From Gammaproteobacteria bacterium (GTDB lineage: Bacteria; Pseudomonadota; Gammaproteobacteria; Enterobacterales; Psychrobiaceae), in NCBI GenBank assembly GCA_013214965.1, contig JABSRU010000030.1, forward strand, positions 1 to 55,739: a DNA stretch of 55,739 nucleotides, read 5' to 3'. Positions within the stretch are counted from its first letter, which is position 1. Each line of letters starts with the position of its first letter. Shown one piece after another: positions 8,625 through 17,073 of this stretch. The notes under the pieces are model-generated. The model was not told where the DNA came from, did not search any database, and saw nothing but the letters and a program-made list of their open reading frames with translations. The translations under genes were made by a program, and so were the position numbers.

Positions 8625-9440
8625 TTAATCGATCACTATCCCTGTTATATCAACCGCAAAACCAGCAGCATGAAAATGACCGCCACCGCCATATTTTTCA
8701 GCTATCTTAGCGACATCGATACCGTCTTTTGCTGAACGTAATGAATAAATTCTTTTGCCTTTACGTTCAAAGTAAATAGCAGCAAAAGGGTACCCCTGTG
8801 AAATTCTTTCACCGATCTCACTTACTAAATGTGTCGCATTGACACAAGGAATAGTATAGCCAGCTATTTGAGCTAAAGGCAGTTTATCACCTGATGGTAA
8901 GCGAGCCAATTGTTGATTTTGATATTCGACAATGGCATTGCCTTTAATGATTAACTGTTCAACATTGGCGTCAACTAAGTAGGGTTGCCATAGTTCAAAT
9001 GTTTTGTCTAGGGTTAGTAATGCTGCTGATACCGCTTTACTATTGTTTAATTGCCACTGCCATAAATCACGATCTTGAATATAAGCGAGTAACAAAGGTA
9101 CTTCTTCATGGGGAAATAGGGTTTGCCAAGTGAGTACGGCACCAGATTTTGACAAATCAAAGATGCAAAAATCTAAACCGTCTAAATCTTGTTGAGCACT
9201 TTGATGATGGTCAATCACTTGCATCGATTTTGCTTGTTGCTTTAATGCTAACAAAACATCGCGTTTGTAAGAGAAATCGACAATGAATACGTGTTTTCCC
9301 GTGACATCAGGAACCACATCACCATACTGAGCAGCAAGAAATTCGCATTCAAGTTGTTCTTTATCGCAATATCGTTTGACCGCCAGTGCTGCGCCAAAAC
9401 CATCGGCGCAATTTTTATGATAAATACATAAATAACTCAT
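8625..9440 (-). CDS. DHH-family phosphoesterase-like protein
   Basis: 271 residues. The N-terminus CIYHKNCADGFGAALAVK contains a metal-binding Asp in the position of the DxD of DHH enzymes. The family motif VIDHHQSA is intact near residue 77, and the C-terminal DHHA1-like glycine motif GGGGHFHAAGF is present. Members hydrolyse short oligonucleotides, cyclic dinucleotides or related phosphoesters. The protein is shorter than RecJ and resembles the compact nanoRNase/phosphoesterase group. Its ATG overlaps the stop of ywbE by 4 bp, so the two are translationally coupled. Substrate not deducible. Confidence 0.8.
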   Translation of the reverse strand: MSYLCIYHKNCADGFGAALAVKRYCDKEQLECEFLAAQYGDVVPDVTGKHVFIVDFSYKRDVLLALKQQAKSMQVIDHHQSAQQDLDGLDFCIFDLSKSGAVLTWQTLFPHEEVPLLLAYIQDRDLWQWQLNNSKAVSAALLTLDKTFELWQPYLVDANVEQLIIKGNAIVEYQNQQLARLPSGDKLPLAQIAGYTIPCVNATHLVSEIGERISQGYPFAAIYFERKGKRIYSLRSAKDGIDVAKIAEKYGGGGHFHAAGFAVDITGIVID

Positions 9441-9628
9441 TGAATTTCCTTTACCCGGCCAACATCACCGTTTTCTAGTCTCACTTTAATGCCATGGGGA
9501 TGATGAGGAGACTTAGTGAGTAAATCTTTTACTACGCCGGTGGTTAATGTGCCTGTTCTTTGATCTTTTTTGAGTACAATTGCGACACTTGCGCCAATTT
9601 TTATCTCAGATCGGTTGGTACCTGTCAT
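9437..9628 (-). CDS. YwbE family protein (DUF2196)
   Basis: 63 residues, matching the full length of the YwbE family. The pattern NRSEIKIGASVAIVLKKDQR, TGTLTTGVVKDLLT, HPHGIKVRLENGDVGRVKEI is nearly colinear with Bacillus YwbE and looks like a small beta-barrel (SH3/KOW-like) fold. Function is unknown; the fold suggests nucleic-acid or ribosome contact. It is translationally coupled to the downstream DHH gene. Confidence 0.85.
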   Translation of the reverse strand: MTGTNRSEIKIGASVAIVLKKDQRTGTLTTGVVKDLLTKSPHHPHGIKVRLENGDVGRVKEIQ

Positions 9629-9760
9629 TAAATTATCTCTGCATTTCGATGTTATATCAACAATACTATAGCAGAATGCAGATTAGATTATTTCATTCGC
9701 TGGTTATTAAAGTTTATTGTATGATAGTTATTCATCTACCGAGTATAGTAATGGACTATA

Positions 9761-11653
9761 ATGCATCGACTGTTAATCGCTTTTATTTTATTCTTTCCTC
9801 CTATCATTTTCGCTAATACGGTTCTCGAGCAAATAACTCAAGAAGAACAAAATATTAAGCATACAACGACCAACTCACTTCAAGCATTAGCCCAGTTGGC
9901 GCATAGCGGTGAAATGTCAAAGCAACCACGATTAATTCAAATCCGGTATTATTTGCTAACCACTAAAATGGCCTTAACTCTGTCAAATTTTGAAGAGGCA
10001 ATCGATCAGGCTAATATTGCACTTGAGCTAACGGGTTCACTTAATGAATTTAACTTGCAACGATTAGAGCTACAACGGTTGATATTGCAAAGTCTAATGG
10101 CTAACAAACAATATGAACTTGCCATTGAACGTGCGATAAAGTGGGGGGACTCTGCTAAACAAAATGTTCATCATCAAGCCGAAGTATTATTTATTAAGGC
10201 TAAACTATTTGACAAGTTAAGACGAAAAAGTGACGCACTATTCACCTATAAACAATCTTATAAAGTCGCATTACAAAGTGGTGATGATAATTTGTTGCAA
10301 AAAATATCTCTGATTCTTGCAGGGCGCTTACTTGATGTTAAAGATTACCAGCAAGCACAACAATTATTAGAAAAATCGAATCAATATTATGTTAACAACC
10401 CGCTCTCGATAGAGAATTTGATTGTTCAAATTAAATTATCAGACTTAGCTTACAGTCGTCATAAGCTCAATCACGCGCTGAGTATTTTAATCAAGGCAAA
10501 GGGATTGGCCGAGCTTGTTGGTTCAGGGTTATATCGATTTGTAATTGAATTAAGAATTGCAGAATTGCAAATTGAAACCAATCAAATCACCGCCGCTGGC
10601 GTCACCCTTCGTCATATTGAGGTGCTCAAGCAGTATTTGCGCCGAGCCGATGATCAAGACCGACTGCTATTAGTACAGGCGCGTTATAAAGTGGCACTAA
10701 ATGACTACTCAGGACTTCAACAGTTGCTGAAGTCAAATGGCCGATTACGACTAACGGGGAGTAGTAAAAAAGATGGCCGGGTGCTTGATTTATTACAACT
10801 TAAAGCGAAAGGGCTTGCCGCTCAAGGGCTATTTGAACAAGCATATGCAATTTTAGAACAGCATCAAGGTGACTTTGCAACGCAGAGTCAGCGGCGAAAT
10901 TCTTATAGTTTACAACGACAAAAATTGATGTTTGATGTGGAACTGCTTGAGCAAAAAAATAAAAATTTACATGATAATAACTCAAAGCAAGTGTTCGAAA
11001 TTAAACGTCAAGCTGAAGCTAAATCACAGTTACTATTATTGTTATTGGTGTTGGCTATCATTGCTGCTACGGCTATTGTGCTTGCCATTTTGTTGTATCG
11101 AAAACGACAACAATTGAGTCGTTTATCCTATTTAGATCCATTAACCGGCGTTTATAATCGCCGTTATTTATCGGAGATTTTTCCTCAATATCAGAAAAAT
11201 TATTTAAATGATCATGAATCACTAAGCGGTATTATGTTGGATATTGATCAATTTAAACACATTAATGATACTTACGGCCATGGGGTTGGAGATCAAGTTA
11301 TCATTGCTTTTGCGCAATGTTGTCAACATCAATTACCGGCGAATGCGGTTATCATTCGATTGGGTGGTGAAGAGATATTGGCGTTAATTCCGCAATGGTC
11401 TAGTACTAAGGCGTTGGAAGTCGCCGATAAGTTACGGATTGCCATTTCAGAACTTGAAATGGTTAGCGATGATGGCGTTTCCTTTAATTTTACAGTCAGT
11501 ATCGGTGTTGCTAATTTAAGTGATGAGATTAATGATCAACATAGTTTGCTAAGGTTGGTCGATCAACGCTTGTATATCGCTAAATCTGAAGGAAGAGACA
11601 GAGTCGTTGGTGAGTCGATAATACCTAAGAATAACTTTGAATATGCGCTTTAA
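9761..11653 (+). CDS. Membrane diguanylate cyclase with periplasmic TPR-like sensor region
   Basis: 630 residues. A signal peptide (LLIAFILFFPPIIFA) is followed by about 400 residues of helical repeats with TPR character (ALTLSNFEEAIDQANIALEL, DALFTYKQSYKVALQ), a coiled-coil stretch, one TM helix near 422-446 and a GGDEF domain from about 453. The active loop is GGEE (near residue 535) and substrate residues in LDIDQFKHINDTYGHGVGD are conserved, so c-di-GMP synthesis is expected. The inhibitory I-site RxxD is replaced by PANA, so product inhibition at that site is probably lost. An inverted repeat (TATAGT/ACTATA, 9744-9760) abuts the ATG. Confidence 0.9.
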   Translation: MHRLLIAFILFFPPIIFANTVLEQITQEEQNIKHTTTNSLQALAQLAHSGEMSKQPRLIQIRYYLLTTKMALTLSNFEEAIDQANIALELTGSLNEFNLQRLELQRLILQSLMANKQYELAIERAIKWGDSAKQNVHHQAEVLFIKAKLFDKLRRKSDALFTYKQSYKVALQSGDDNLLQKISLILAGRLLDVKDYQQAQQLLEKSNQYYVNNPLSIENLIVQIKLSDLAYSRHKLNHALSILIKAKGLAELVGSGLYRFVIELRIAELQIETNQITAAGVTLRHIEVLKQYLRRADDQDRLLLVQARYKVALNDYSGLQQLLKSNGRLRLTGSSKKDGRVLDLLQLKAKGLAAQGLFEQAYAILEQHQGDFATQSQRRNSYSLQRQKLMFDVELLEQKNKNLHDNNSKQVFEIKRQAEAKSQLLLLLLVLAIIAATAIVLAILLYRKRQQLSRLSYLDPLTGVYNRRYLSEIFPQYQKNYLNDHESLSGIMLDIDQFKHINDTYGHGVGDQVIIAFAQCCQHQLPANAVIIRLGGEEILALIPQWSSTKALEVADKLRIAISELEMVSDDGVSFNFTVSIGVANLSDEINDQHSLLRLVDQRLYIAKSEGRDRVVGESIIPKNNFEYAL

Positions 11654-11697
11654 AACACGTTACAATAATCAATATATTCTTAAATGATGGTTCTTAT

Positions 11698-12459
11698 ATG
11701 TCTATTTCACGTCACTTATTACTGAGTCATCTCGATCAGTTATTGCAACCTGCAAAAATTAAAGATTATTGCCCCAATGGGTTGCAAGTCGAAGGAAAAT
11801 CTAAGATAAAAAAAATTGTGACCGGAGTGACGGCAAGTCAAGCGCTAATCGATGCGGCTATTGCGGCAAACGCTGATGCGTTGTTAGTTCATCATGGTTA
11901 TTTTTGGAAGGGTGAAAACCCAGTAATATGTTCAATTAAAAAGAATAGAATCAAAGCATTATTACAGGCTGATATCAGTTTGATTGCCTACCATTTACCC
12001 TTAGATATTCATCCGACACTGGGCAATAATGCGCAACTGGCTAAGCTATTTGGCATCACTGATGTTGAAGGTTTAGAATCAGGAAATCCAGTAAGTGTGG
12101 CAATGAAAGGCCAGCTACTGCAACCAAGTACTGTTGCAGCCTTAACTCAAGTGATTACTCAGCAATTAAAGCGTCAACCACTAGTTGAAGGTGACCCTGA
12201 TAAAGTCATCAAAACAATAGCGTGGTGTAGTGGTGGTGGTCAAAGTTTTATTGAAATGGCCGCTGAGCAAGGGATTGATGCATTTATCAGTGGTGAAGTC
12301 TCGGAACAAACCATTCATATCGCCCGTGAAATGAATGTGGCATTTTTTGCTGCGGGTCATCATGCTACAGAGCGTTATGGGGTGCAGGCGTTAGGCCAAC
12401 ACCTTGCGCAGGAATTTGAGCTTGATGTTGAATTTATCGATATTGATAATCCGGTGTGA
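11698..12459 (+). CDS. Nif3-like dinuclear metal-centre protein (YbgI family)
   Basis: 253 residues, standard for YbgI/Nif3 proteins, which form hexameric toroids with a two-metal site. Metal-ligand motifs are present: LLVHHGYFWKG (HH), AYHLPLDIHPTLGNN (H and D) and the C-terminal AAGHHATERYGVQAL (H and E). NGLQVEG near the start is diagnostic. The family is annotated as GTP cyclohydrolase I type 2 or as of unknown function; the true reaction is unsettled. The gene stands alone between the diguanylate cyclase and the convergent aroH. Confidence 0.9.
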   Translation: MSISRHLLLSHLDQLLQPAKIKDYCPNGLQVEGKSKIKKIVTGVTASQALIDAAIAANADALLVHHGYFWKGENPVICSIKKNRIKALLQADISLIAYHLPLDIHPTLGNNAQLAKLFGITDVEGLESGNPVSVAMKGQLLQPSTVAALTQVITQQLKRQPLVEGDPDKVIKTIAWCSGGGQSFIEMAAEQGIDAFISGEVSEQTIHIAREMNVAFFAAGHHATERYGVQALGQHLAQEFELDVEFIDIDNPV

Positions 12460-12462
12460 AAT

Positions 12463-12497
12463 ATAGGGCTAGGTTATTTATTGTAGCCTAGCCCTAT
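12463..12497. terminator. Hairpin between convergent genes
   Basis: An 11-bp perfect stem (12463-12473 with 12487-12497) closes a 13-nt loop between the ends of the Nif3 gene and aroH. T-tracts are weak on both sides, so it may be a weak bidirectional terminator or a transcript-stabilising stem. Confidence 0.6.
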
Positions 12498-12500
12498 GGA

Positions 12501-13559
12501 TTATTTTAGCGCCATTCTATCACTAGATGCTTGGGCCAGATCAGCCAACAGCTTTTCAGTGTCGCACCAGTTAATACAAGCATCAGTAATACTCTTACCA
12601 TAAACGAGAGGCTCACCTATCACGACTTTTTGCGTGCCTTCTTCTAAGAAACTTTCCGCCATAATTCCTGAAATTTGATAACTACCGGCCCGCATTTGTT
12701 GCATAATATCCTTGGCGACTAATAATTGATTAGTATGCAACTTTTGGCTGTTACCATGACTGAAATCCACCACAACCGACGGCATTAATCCAGCGTCATT
12801 GAGGAGAGCACAAGCTTTCGCAATATGGACTTCACTGTAGTTTGGTTCTTTACCACCCCGTAAAATGATATGACCAAAAGGATTACCGTGGGTGCGATAA
12901 ACCGTCATTAAGCCATCTTTATCAGGCGAATAAAAGATATGTGGCACTTGCGCGGCACGAACCGCGTCAATCGCGATTTTGGTGTTGCCATCAGTGCCAT
13001 TTTTAAACCCTACTGGACAAGATAGTGCAGAGGCCATTTCACGGTGAATTTGACTTTCGGTGGTTCTGGCACCGATCGCGCCCCAACTGATTAGATCAGC
13101 AATATACTGGCCATTCACCATATCAAGAAACTCGGTCGCGATTGGGATCCCCATTTCAGTGATATCGACCAGCAAGCTGCGGGCTAAGCGTAATCCTTTA
13201 TTAGCTTGATATTTACCGTTAAGGTCAGGATCACTAATTAACCCTTTCCAACCAACAATGGTCCGCGGCTTTTCAAAATAAACTCGCATTGCGATGACTA
13301 AGCTATTTTGGTGCTGCTGTTGTAATACGGCCAAGCGTTTAGCGTAATCTAGGGCGGCAGTTGTATCATGGATTGAACAAGGTCCAATGATCACCAGCAA
13401 GCGTTTATCTTTACCTTCGATGACAGCTTCGATGTCACGACGATTTTTAATCAGCTGTTGAGCTGCGCTGTCAGAAAGTGGGAATTCTTTGGTTAGTTGA
13501 CTCGGTGTAATTACTTGATCTATATAAGTGGTTCTTAATTCATCGGTTTTAATGGACAT
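12501..13559 (-). CDS. aroH: 3-deoxy-7-phosphoheptulonate (DAHP) synthase, class I, AroH-like
   Basis: First enzyme of the shikimate pathway: condenses PEP and erythrose 4-phosphate. 352 residues, the class I AroFGH length. Conserved blocks include LLVIIGPCSIHD, RVYFEKPRTIVGWKGLI, TEFLDM, IGARTTESQIHREMASALSCPVGFKNGTDG and VVDFSHGNSQK. The start MSIKTDELRT resembles E. coli AroH (Trp-sensitive), and the order aroH-ppsR with ppsA nearby is the same as in E. coli, so AroH is favoured; the feedback specificity itself was not tested. Clustering with PEP synthase links PEP supply to aromatic biosynthesis. Confidence 0.88.
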   Translation of the reverse strand: MSIKTDELRTTYIDQVITPSQLTKEFPLSDSAAQQLIKNRRDIEAVIEGKDKRLLVIIGPCSIHDTTAALDYAKRLAVLQQQHQNSLVIAMRVYFEKPRTIVGWKGLISDPDLNGKYQANKGLRLARSLLVDITEMGIPIATEFLDMVNGQYIADLISWGAIGARTTESQIHREMASALSCPVGFKNGTDGNTKIAIDAVRAAQVPHIFYSPDKDGLMTVYRTHGNPFGHIILRGGKEPNYSEVHIAKACALLNDAGLMPSVVVDFSHGNSQKLHTNQLLVAKDIMQQMRAGSYQISGIMAESFLEEGTQKVVIGEPLVYGKSITDACINWCDTEKLLADLAQASSDRMALK

Positions 13560-13633
13560 TGATATTATTACTTTTTAGGTTAGCTAGGCGTACCATATCG
13601 CACTATCTTAATCTTTTAAAGGGTTTAGAGCAC

Positions 13634-13659
13634 AAAACTCGGGTTGTTCACCGAGTTTT
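13634..13659 (-). terminator. Intrinsic terminator after ppsR
   Basis: A 9-bp stem, AAAACTCGG with CCGAGTTTT, closes an 8-nt loop and, on the minus strand, ends in a T-run. It lies between the ppsR stop and aroH start and may separate the two transcripts. Confidence 0.75.
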
Positions 13660-13688
13660 TAATGCATATCAAAAAAGAATTTGGCCTA

Positions 13689-14495
13689 TTAAAACATTTG
13701 GCGTTTTAGACCGGTGGTATCGATGATTTTTGCGGTGATCTCTTCAACGCTATGTTTAGTGGTATCGATAAATGGGATCCGTTCTCGTCGATATAACATT
13801 TCGACTTCTTTAACTTCTGCTCGACATTGACGCAGAGAGGCGTACTTACTGTTGGCTAAACGTTGCGTTCTTATTTCATGTAAACGATACGGATCAATGG
13901 TTAGGCCAAATATTTTATGTTTATTTTTCTTTAATTCTGGTGGTAGTTTTAAATTTTCCATGTCTTCGTTAATAAAGGGATAGTTGGCGGTGGCAATGCC
14001 AAACTGCATCGCTAAATAAAGGCTGCTGGGGGTTTTACCACAACGTGAAACACCGACTAAAATGAGTTCACTTTTATCTAAGTGCTTAAGGCTAATACCA
14101 TCATCATTATCGAGTGAATAATTAATGGCGTCGATTCTGGCGCTGTAGGCTTCGTTGGCAATACCATGGGTGCGATGCGTTTTCGGCTCTGCTTTTATTC
14201 CTAGCTGTTTTTCTAGCGGTGCGACAAAAGTATTTAAAAAGTCATAACTAATGCCATTACAACGCTCAATGGTTGCTCTGATTTTTTCATCAACAATGGA
14301 GTGAAAAATCAATGGCGGTTGCTGTTCAAAGAAACTTTGATCAATTTTGATGACCACTTCGGCTGCTTTTTCCATCGATTCAACAAAAGGGATGGTGATT
14401 TGTTCAAATTCGATATCAAATTGAGAAAGTACCGCATGACCTAAAATTTCGGCTGTAATCGCCGTGCCATCAGAGATGTAAAAGACTTTTCGCAC
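13689..14495 (-). CDS. ppsR: PEP synthase regulatory kinase/pyrophosphorylase PpsR
   Basis: Bifunctional regulator that inactivates PEP synthase by ADP-dependent phosphorylation and reactivates it by Pi-dependent dephosphorylation. 268 residues with the DUF299 hallmarks: an N-terminal [12 protein letters not shown], the P-loop-like [13 protein letters not shown], and the end region [34 protein letters not shown]. The start is GTG 14495, with AAGGTGA upstream. It is divergent from its target gene ppsA, the normal arrangement. Confidence 0.95.
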   Translation of the reverse strand: MRKVFYISDGTAITAEILGHAVLSQFDIEFEQITIPFVESMEKAAEVVIKIDQSFFEQQPPLIFHSIVDEKIRATIERCNGISYDFLNTFVAPLEKQLGIKAEPKTHRTHGIANEAYSARIDAINYSLDNDDGISLKHLDKSELILVGVSRCGKTPSSLYLAMQFGIATANYPFINEDMENLKLPPELKKNKHKIFGLTIDPYRLHEIRTQRLANSKYASLRQCRAEVKEVEMLYRRERIPFIDTTKHSVEEITAKIIDTTGLKRQMF

Positions 14496-14628
14496 AATAT
14501 TTCACCTTGAGATTTAAAATTAATTGAGAGTTATTCTTTATTATGATTTACGAGACAAATTGTAGCAGTGTAGAATGCAACAAACCATATTGTTAGTTAG
14601 TCCACATTTGTGAATTTGGAGATTTACA

Positions 14629-16995
14629 GTGCAAAAATATGTACTTTGGTATGAACAGCTTGGCATGAACGATGTTGAAGTTGTCGGCGGAAAAAACGCA
14701 TCATTAGGCGAAATGATCAGTAATTTATCTAATGCAGGTGTTCAAGTGCCCGGAGGCTTTGCAACAACTGCACACGCTTTTAATGAGTTTTTAGAAGGCA
14801 GTGGTATTAACGAAAAAATATATCAGCTGCTTGATGAACTCGATGTTGATGATTTAGCAGCGCTAGGCAGTGCTGGTAAAACTATTCGGCAATGGATCCT
14901 TGATACCCCATTTCAATCACAGTTTGAAGCAGCGATAGCTACTTCTTATCAACAGTTAGCAGACAGTTCAGCGGGTATGTCATTTGCTGTTCGTTCATCG
15001 GCGACTGCTGAAGATATGCCGGACGCATCATTTGCGGGTCAGCAAGAAACTTTTTTAAATGTTGTTGGTCTTGATGCTGTTCGTGAAGCGATTAAGCATG
15101 TGTTTGCTTCATTGTTTAACGATCGTGCTATCTCATATCGTGTTCATCAAGGTTATTCTCATCGTGGTGTTGCCTTGTCCGCTGGTGTTCAGCGCATGGT
15201 ACGCAGTGACATTGCAGCGTCAGGTGTGATGTTTACCCTTGATACGGAGTCTGGCTTTGATGATGTGGTCTTTATTACGTCATCATGGGGCCTGGGCGAG
15301 ATGGTGGTGCAGGGTGCAGTTAACCCTGATGAATTTTATGTTCATAAACCTACCTTGAATGCGCAAAGACCAGCGGTTGTTCGTCGTAATATCGGTAGTA
15401 AGCTGATTGAAATGGTTTACTCAGATAAAACGGAGCACGGCAAGCAAGTCGTGATTAAAGATATTGAACCAGAGCGTGCTAATAAATTCTCAATCACCGA
15501 TGCTGAAGTGACTGAGCTTGCCAAACAAGCGTTAGTGATTGAACAGCATTACGGCCGAGCAATGGATATTGAGTGGGCTAAAGACGGTAATGATGGCAAG
15601 TTGTACATTGTACAAGCGCGTCCAGAAACCGTGCGCTCTCGTGAAGATAGCAATATCATGGAACGTTACACCTTGAATGAAAAATCCGCTATTTTAGTCG
15701 AAGGACGTGCGATTGGTGGAAAAATTGGTTCTGGAAAAGTGAAGGTACTATCATCGATTGATGAGATGGACCGGATTCAGCCAGGTGACGTGCTAGTGAC
15801 TGACATGACCGATCCTGATTGGGAACCAATCATGAAACGTGCATCGGCGATAGTGACTAATCGTGGTGGACGAACTTGCCATGCCGCAATCATTGCCCGT
15901 GAGTTGGGTGTTCCTGCTGTAGTAGGCTGTGGTAATGCGACCGATTTGATTAAAGAAGGTCAAACCGTCACGGTATCATGTGCTGAAGGTGACACTGGCT
16001 TTATTTATGAAGGCGAGTTAGATTTTACAGTAACTTCTTCAGAAGTGAATAACTTACCGGCTTTGCCACTCAAAATCATGATGAACGTGGGTAACCCTGA
16101 TCGTGCATTTGACTTTGCCCGTTTACCTCATGCTGGTATTGGTTTAGCGCGTTTAGAATTTATCATTAATCGGATGATTGGTATTCACCCGAAAGCGCTG
16201 ATTAATTTTGATGATCAAGATGAACGTACTCAGCGTGAAATCACTGAAATGATGGCGGGTTATAGCTCTCCTATCGAATTTTATGTCGCGAAGTTAACCG
16301 AAGGCATCTCAACATTGGCTTGTGCTTTCTCTCCAGAGAAAGTGATTGTGCGAATGTCTGATTTTAAATCGAACGAATATGCCAACTTGCTTGGTGGTGA
16401 ACGTTACGAGCCGGAAGAAGAAAATCCAATGCTGGGTTTCCGTGGAGCATCTCGCTATATTTCTGAAGATTTCAGAGATTGTTTTGCGCTAGAGTGTGAA
16501 GCAATTAAGCGAGTTCGTAATGACATGGGCTTTACCAATGTCGAAATCATGATCCCATTCGTCAGAACTGTTGACGAAGCTAAGTCGGTGATCGAGCTAC
16601 TGGCCGCTCATGGTCTTAAGCGTGGTGAAAATGGTTTACGGGTTATTATGATGTGTGAATTACCGTCTAATGCCTTATTAGCCGATGAGTTCTTAGCATA
16701 CTTTGATGGTTTCTCGATTGGTTCAAACGATTTAACTCAGTTAACACTTGGATTAGACCGTGATTCAGGCATTGTGTCTGAGTTGTTTGACGAACGAAAC
16801 CCTGCGGTTAAAAAACTGTTGTCGATGGCGATTCAAGCCTGTAAAGCACAAGGTAAATACGTGGGAATTTGTGGTCAAGGACCATCAGATCATGACGACT
16901 TTGCAGCATGGTTAGTGGAAGAGGGCATCGATAGTTTGTCATTAAACCCTGACACCGTGTTACAGACTTGGTTATATCTTGGTAAAAATAGCTAA
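14629..16995 (+). CDS. ppsA: Phosphoenolpyruvate synthase
   Basis: Converts pyruvate, ATP and water to PEP, AMP and Pi for gluconeogenesis. 788 residues, normal for PpsA. Domains in order: N-terminal ATP-grasp ([37 protein letters not shown]), swivelling phosphohistidine domain with catalytic His in [23 protein letters not shown], and C-terminal PEP/pyruvate-binding barrel ([47 protein letters not shown]). The start is GTG 14629 with TTGGAG 7-12 nt before it. Control by the divergent ppsR is expected. It ends at a strong terminator. Confidence 0.97.
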   Translation: MQKYVLWYEQLGMNDVEVVGGKNASLGEMISNLSNAGVQVPGGFATTAHAFNEFLEGSGINEKIYQLLDELDVDDLAALGSAGKTIRQWILDTPFQSQFEAAIATSYQQLADSSAGMSFAVRSSATAEDMPDASFAGQQETFLNVVGLDAVREAIKHVFASLFNDRAISYRVHQGYSHRGVALSAGVQRMVRSDIAASGVMFTLDTESGFDDVVFITSSWGLGEMVVQGAVNPDEFYVHKPTLNAQRPAVVRRNIGSKLIEMVYSDKTEHGKQVVIKDIEPERANKFSITDAEVTELAKQALVIEQHYGRAMDIEWAKDGNDGKLYIVQARPETVRSREDSNIMERYTLNEKSAILVEGRAIGGKIGSGKVKVLSSIDEMDRIQPGDVLVTDMTDPDWEPIMKRASAIVTNRGGRTCHAAIIARELGVPAVVGCGNATDLIKEGQTVTVSCAEGDTGFIYEGELDFTVTSSEVNNLPALPLKIMMNVGNPDRAFDFARLPHAGIGLARLEFIINRMIGIHPKALINFDDQDERTQREITEMMAGYSSPIEFYVAKLTEGISTLACAFSPEKVIVRMSDFKSNEYANLLGGERYEPEEENPMLGFRGASRYISEDFRDCFALECEAIKRVRNDMGFTNVEIMIPFVRTVDEAKSVIELLAAHGLKRGENGLRVIMMCELPSNALLADEFLAYFDGFSIGSNDLTQLTLGLDRDSGIVSELFDERNPAVKKLLSMAIQACKAQGKYVGICGQGPSDHDDFAAWLVEEGIDSLSLNPDTVLQTWLYLGKNS

Positions 16996-17018
16996 GAGTC
17001 GTTAATCAATCGGATCAA

Positions 17019-17060
17019 AAAGCCTCGATATTTATTGTAAATATCGAGGCTTTCTTTTTT
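17019..17060 (+). terminator. Strong intrinsic terminator of ppsA
   Basis: A perfect 16-bp stem (17019-17034 with 17038-17053) closes a TTG loop and is followed by CTTTTTT. Confidence 0.95.
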
Positions 17061-17073
17061 CAAGGGGAAAATA

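Noticed and set aside
13560-13633. TrpR or TyrR operator before aroH
   Set aside because: CGCCTAGCTAACC has only a partial likeness to the TrpR half-sites, and no TGTAAA-N6-TTTACA is present.
14496-14628. HexR or Cra site between ppsR and ppsA
   Set aside because: TTGTAGCAGTGTAGAATG lacks the required symmetry; no confident site seen.
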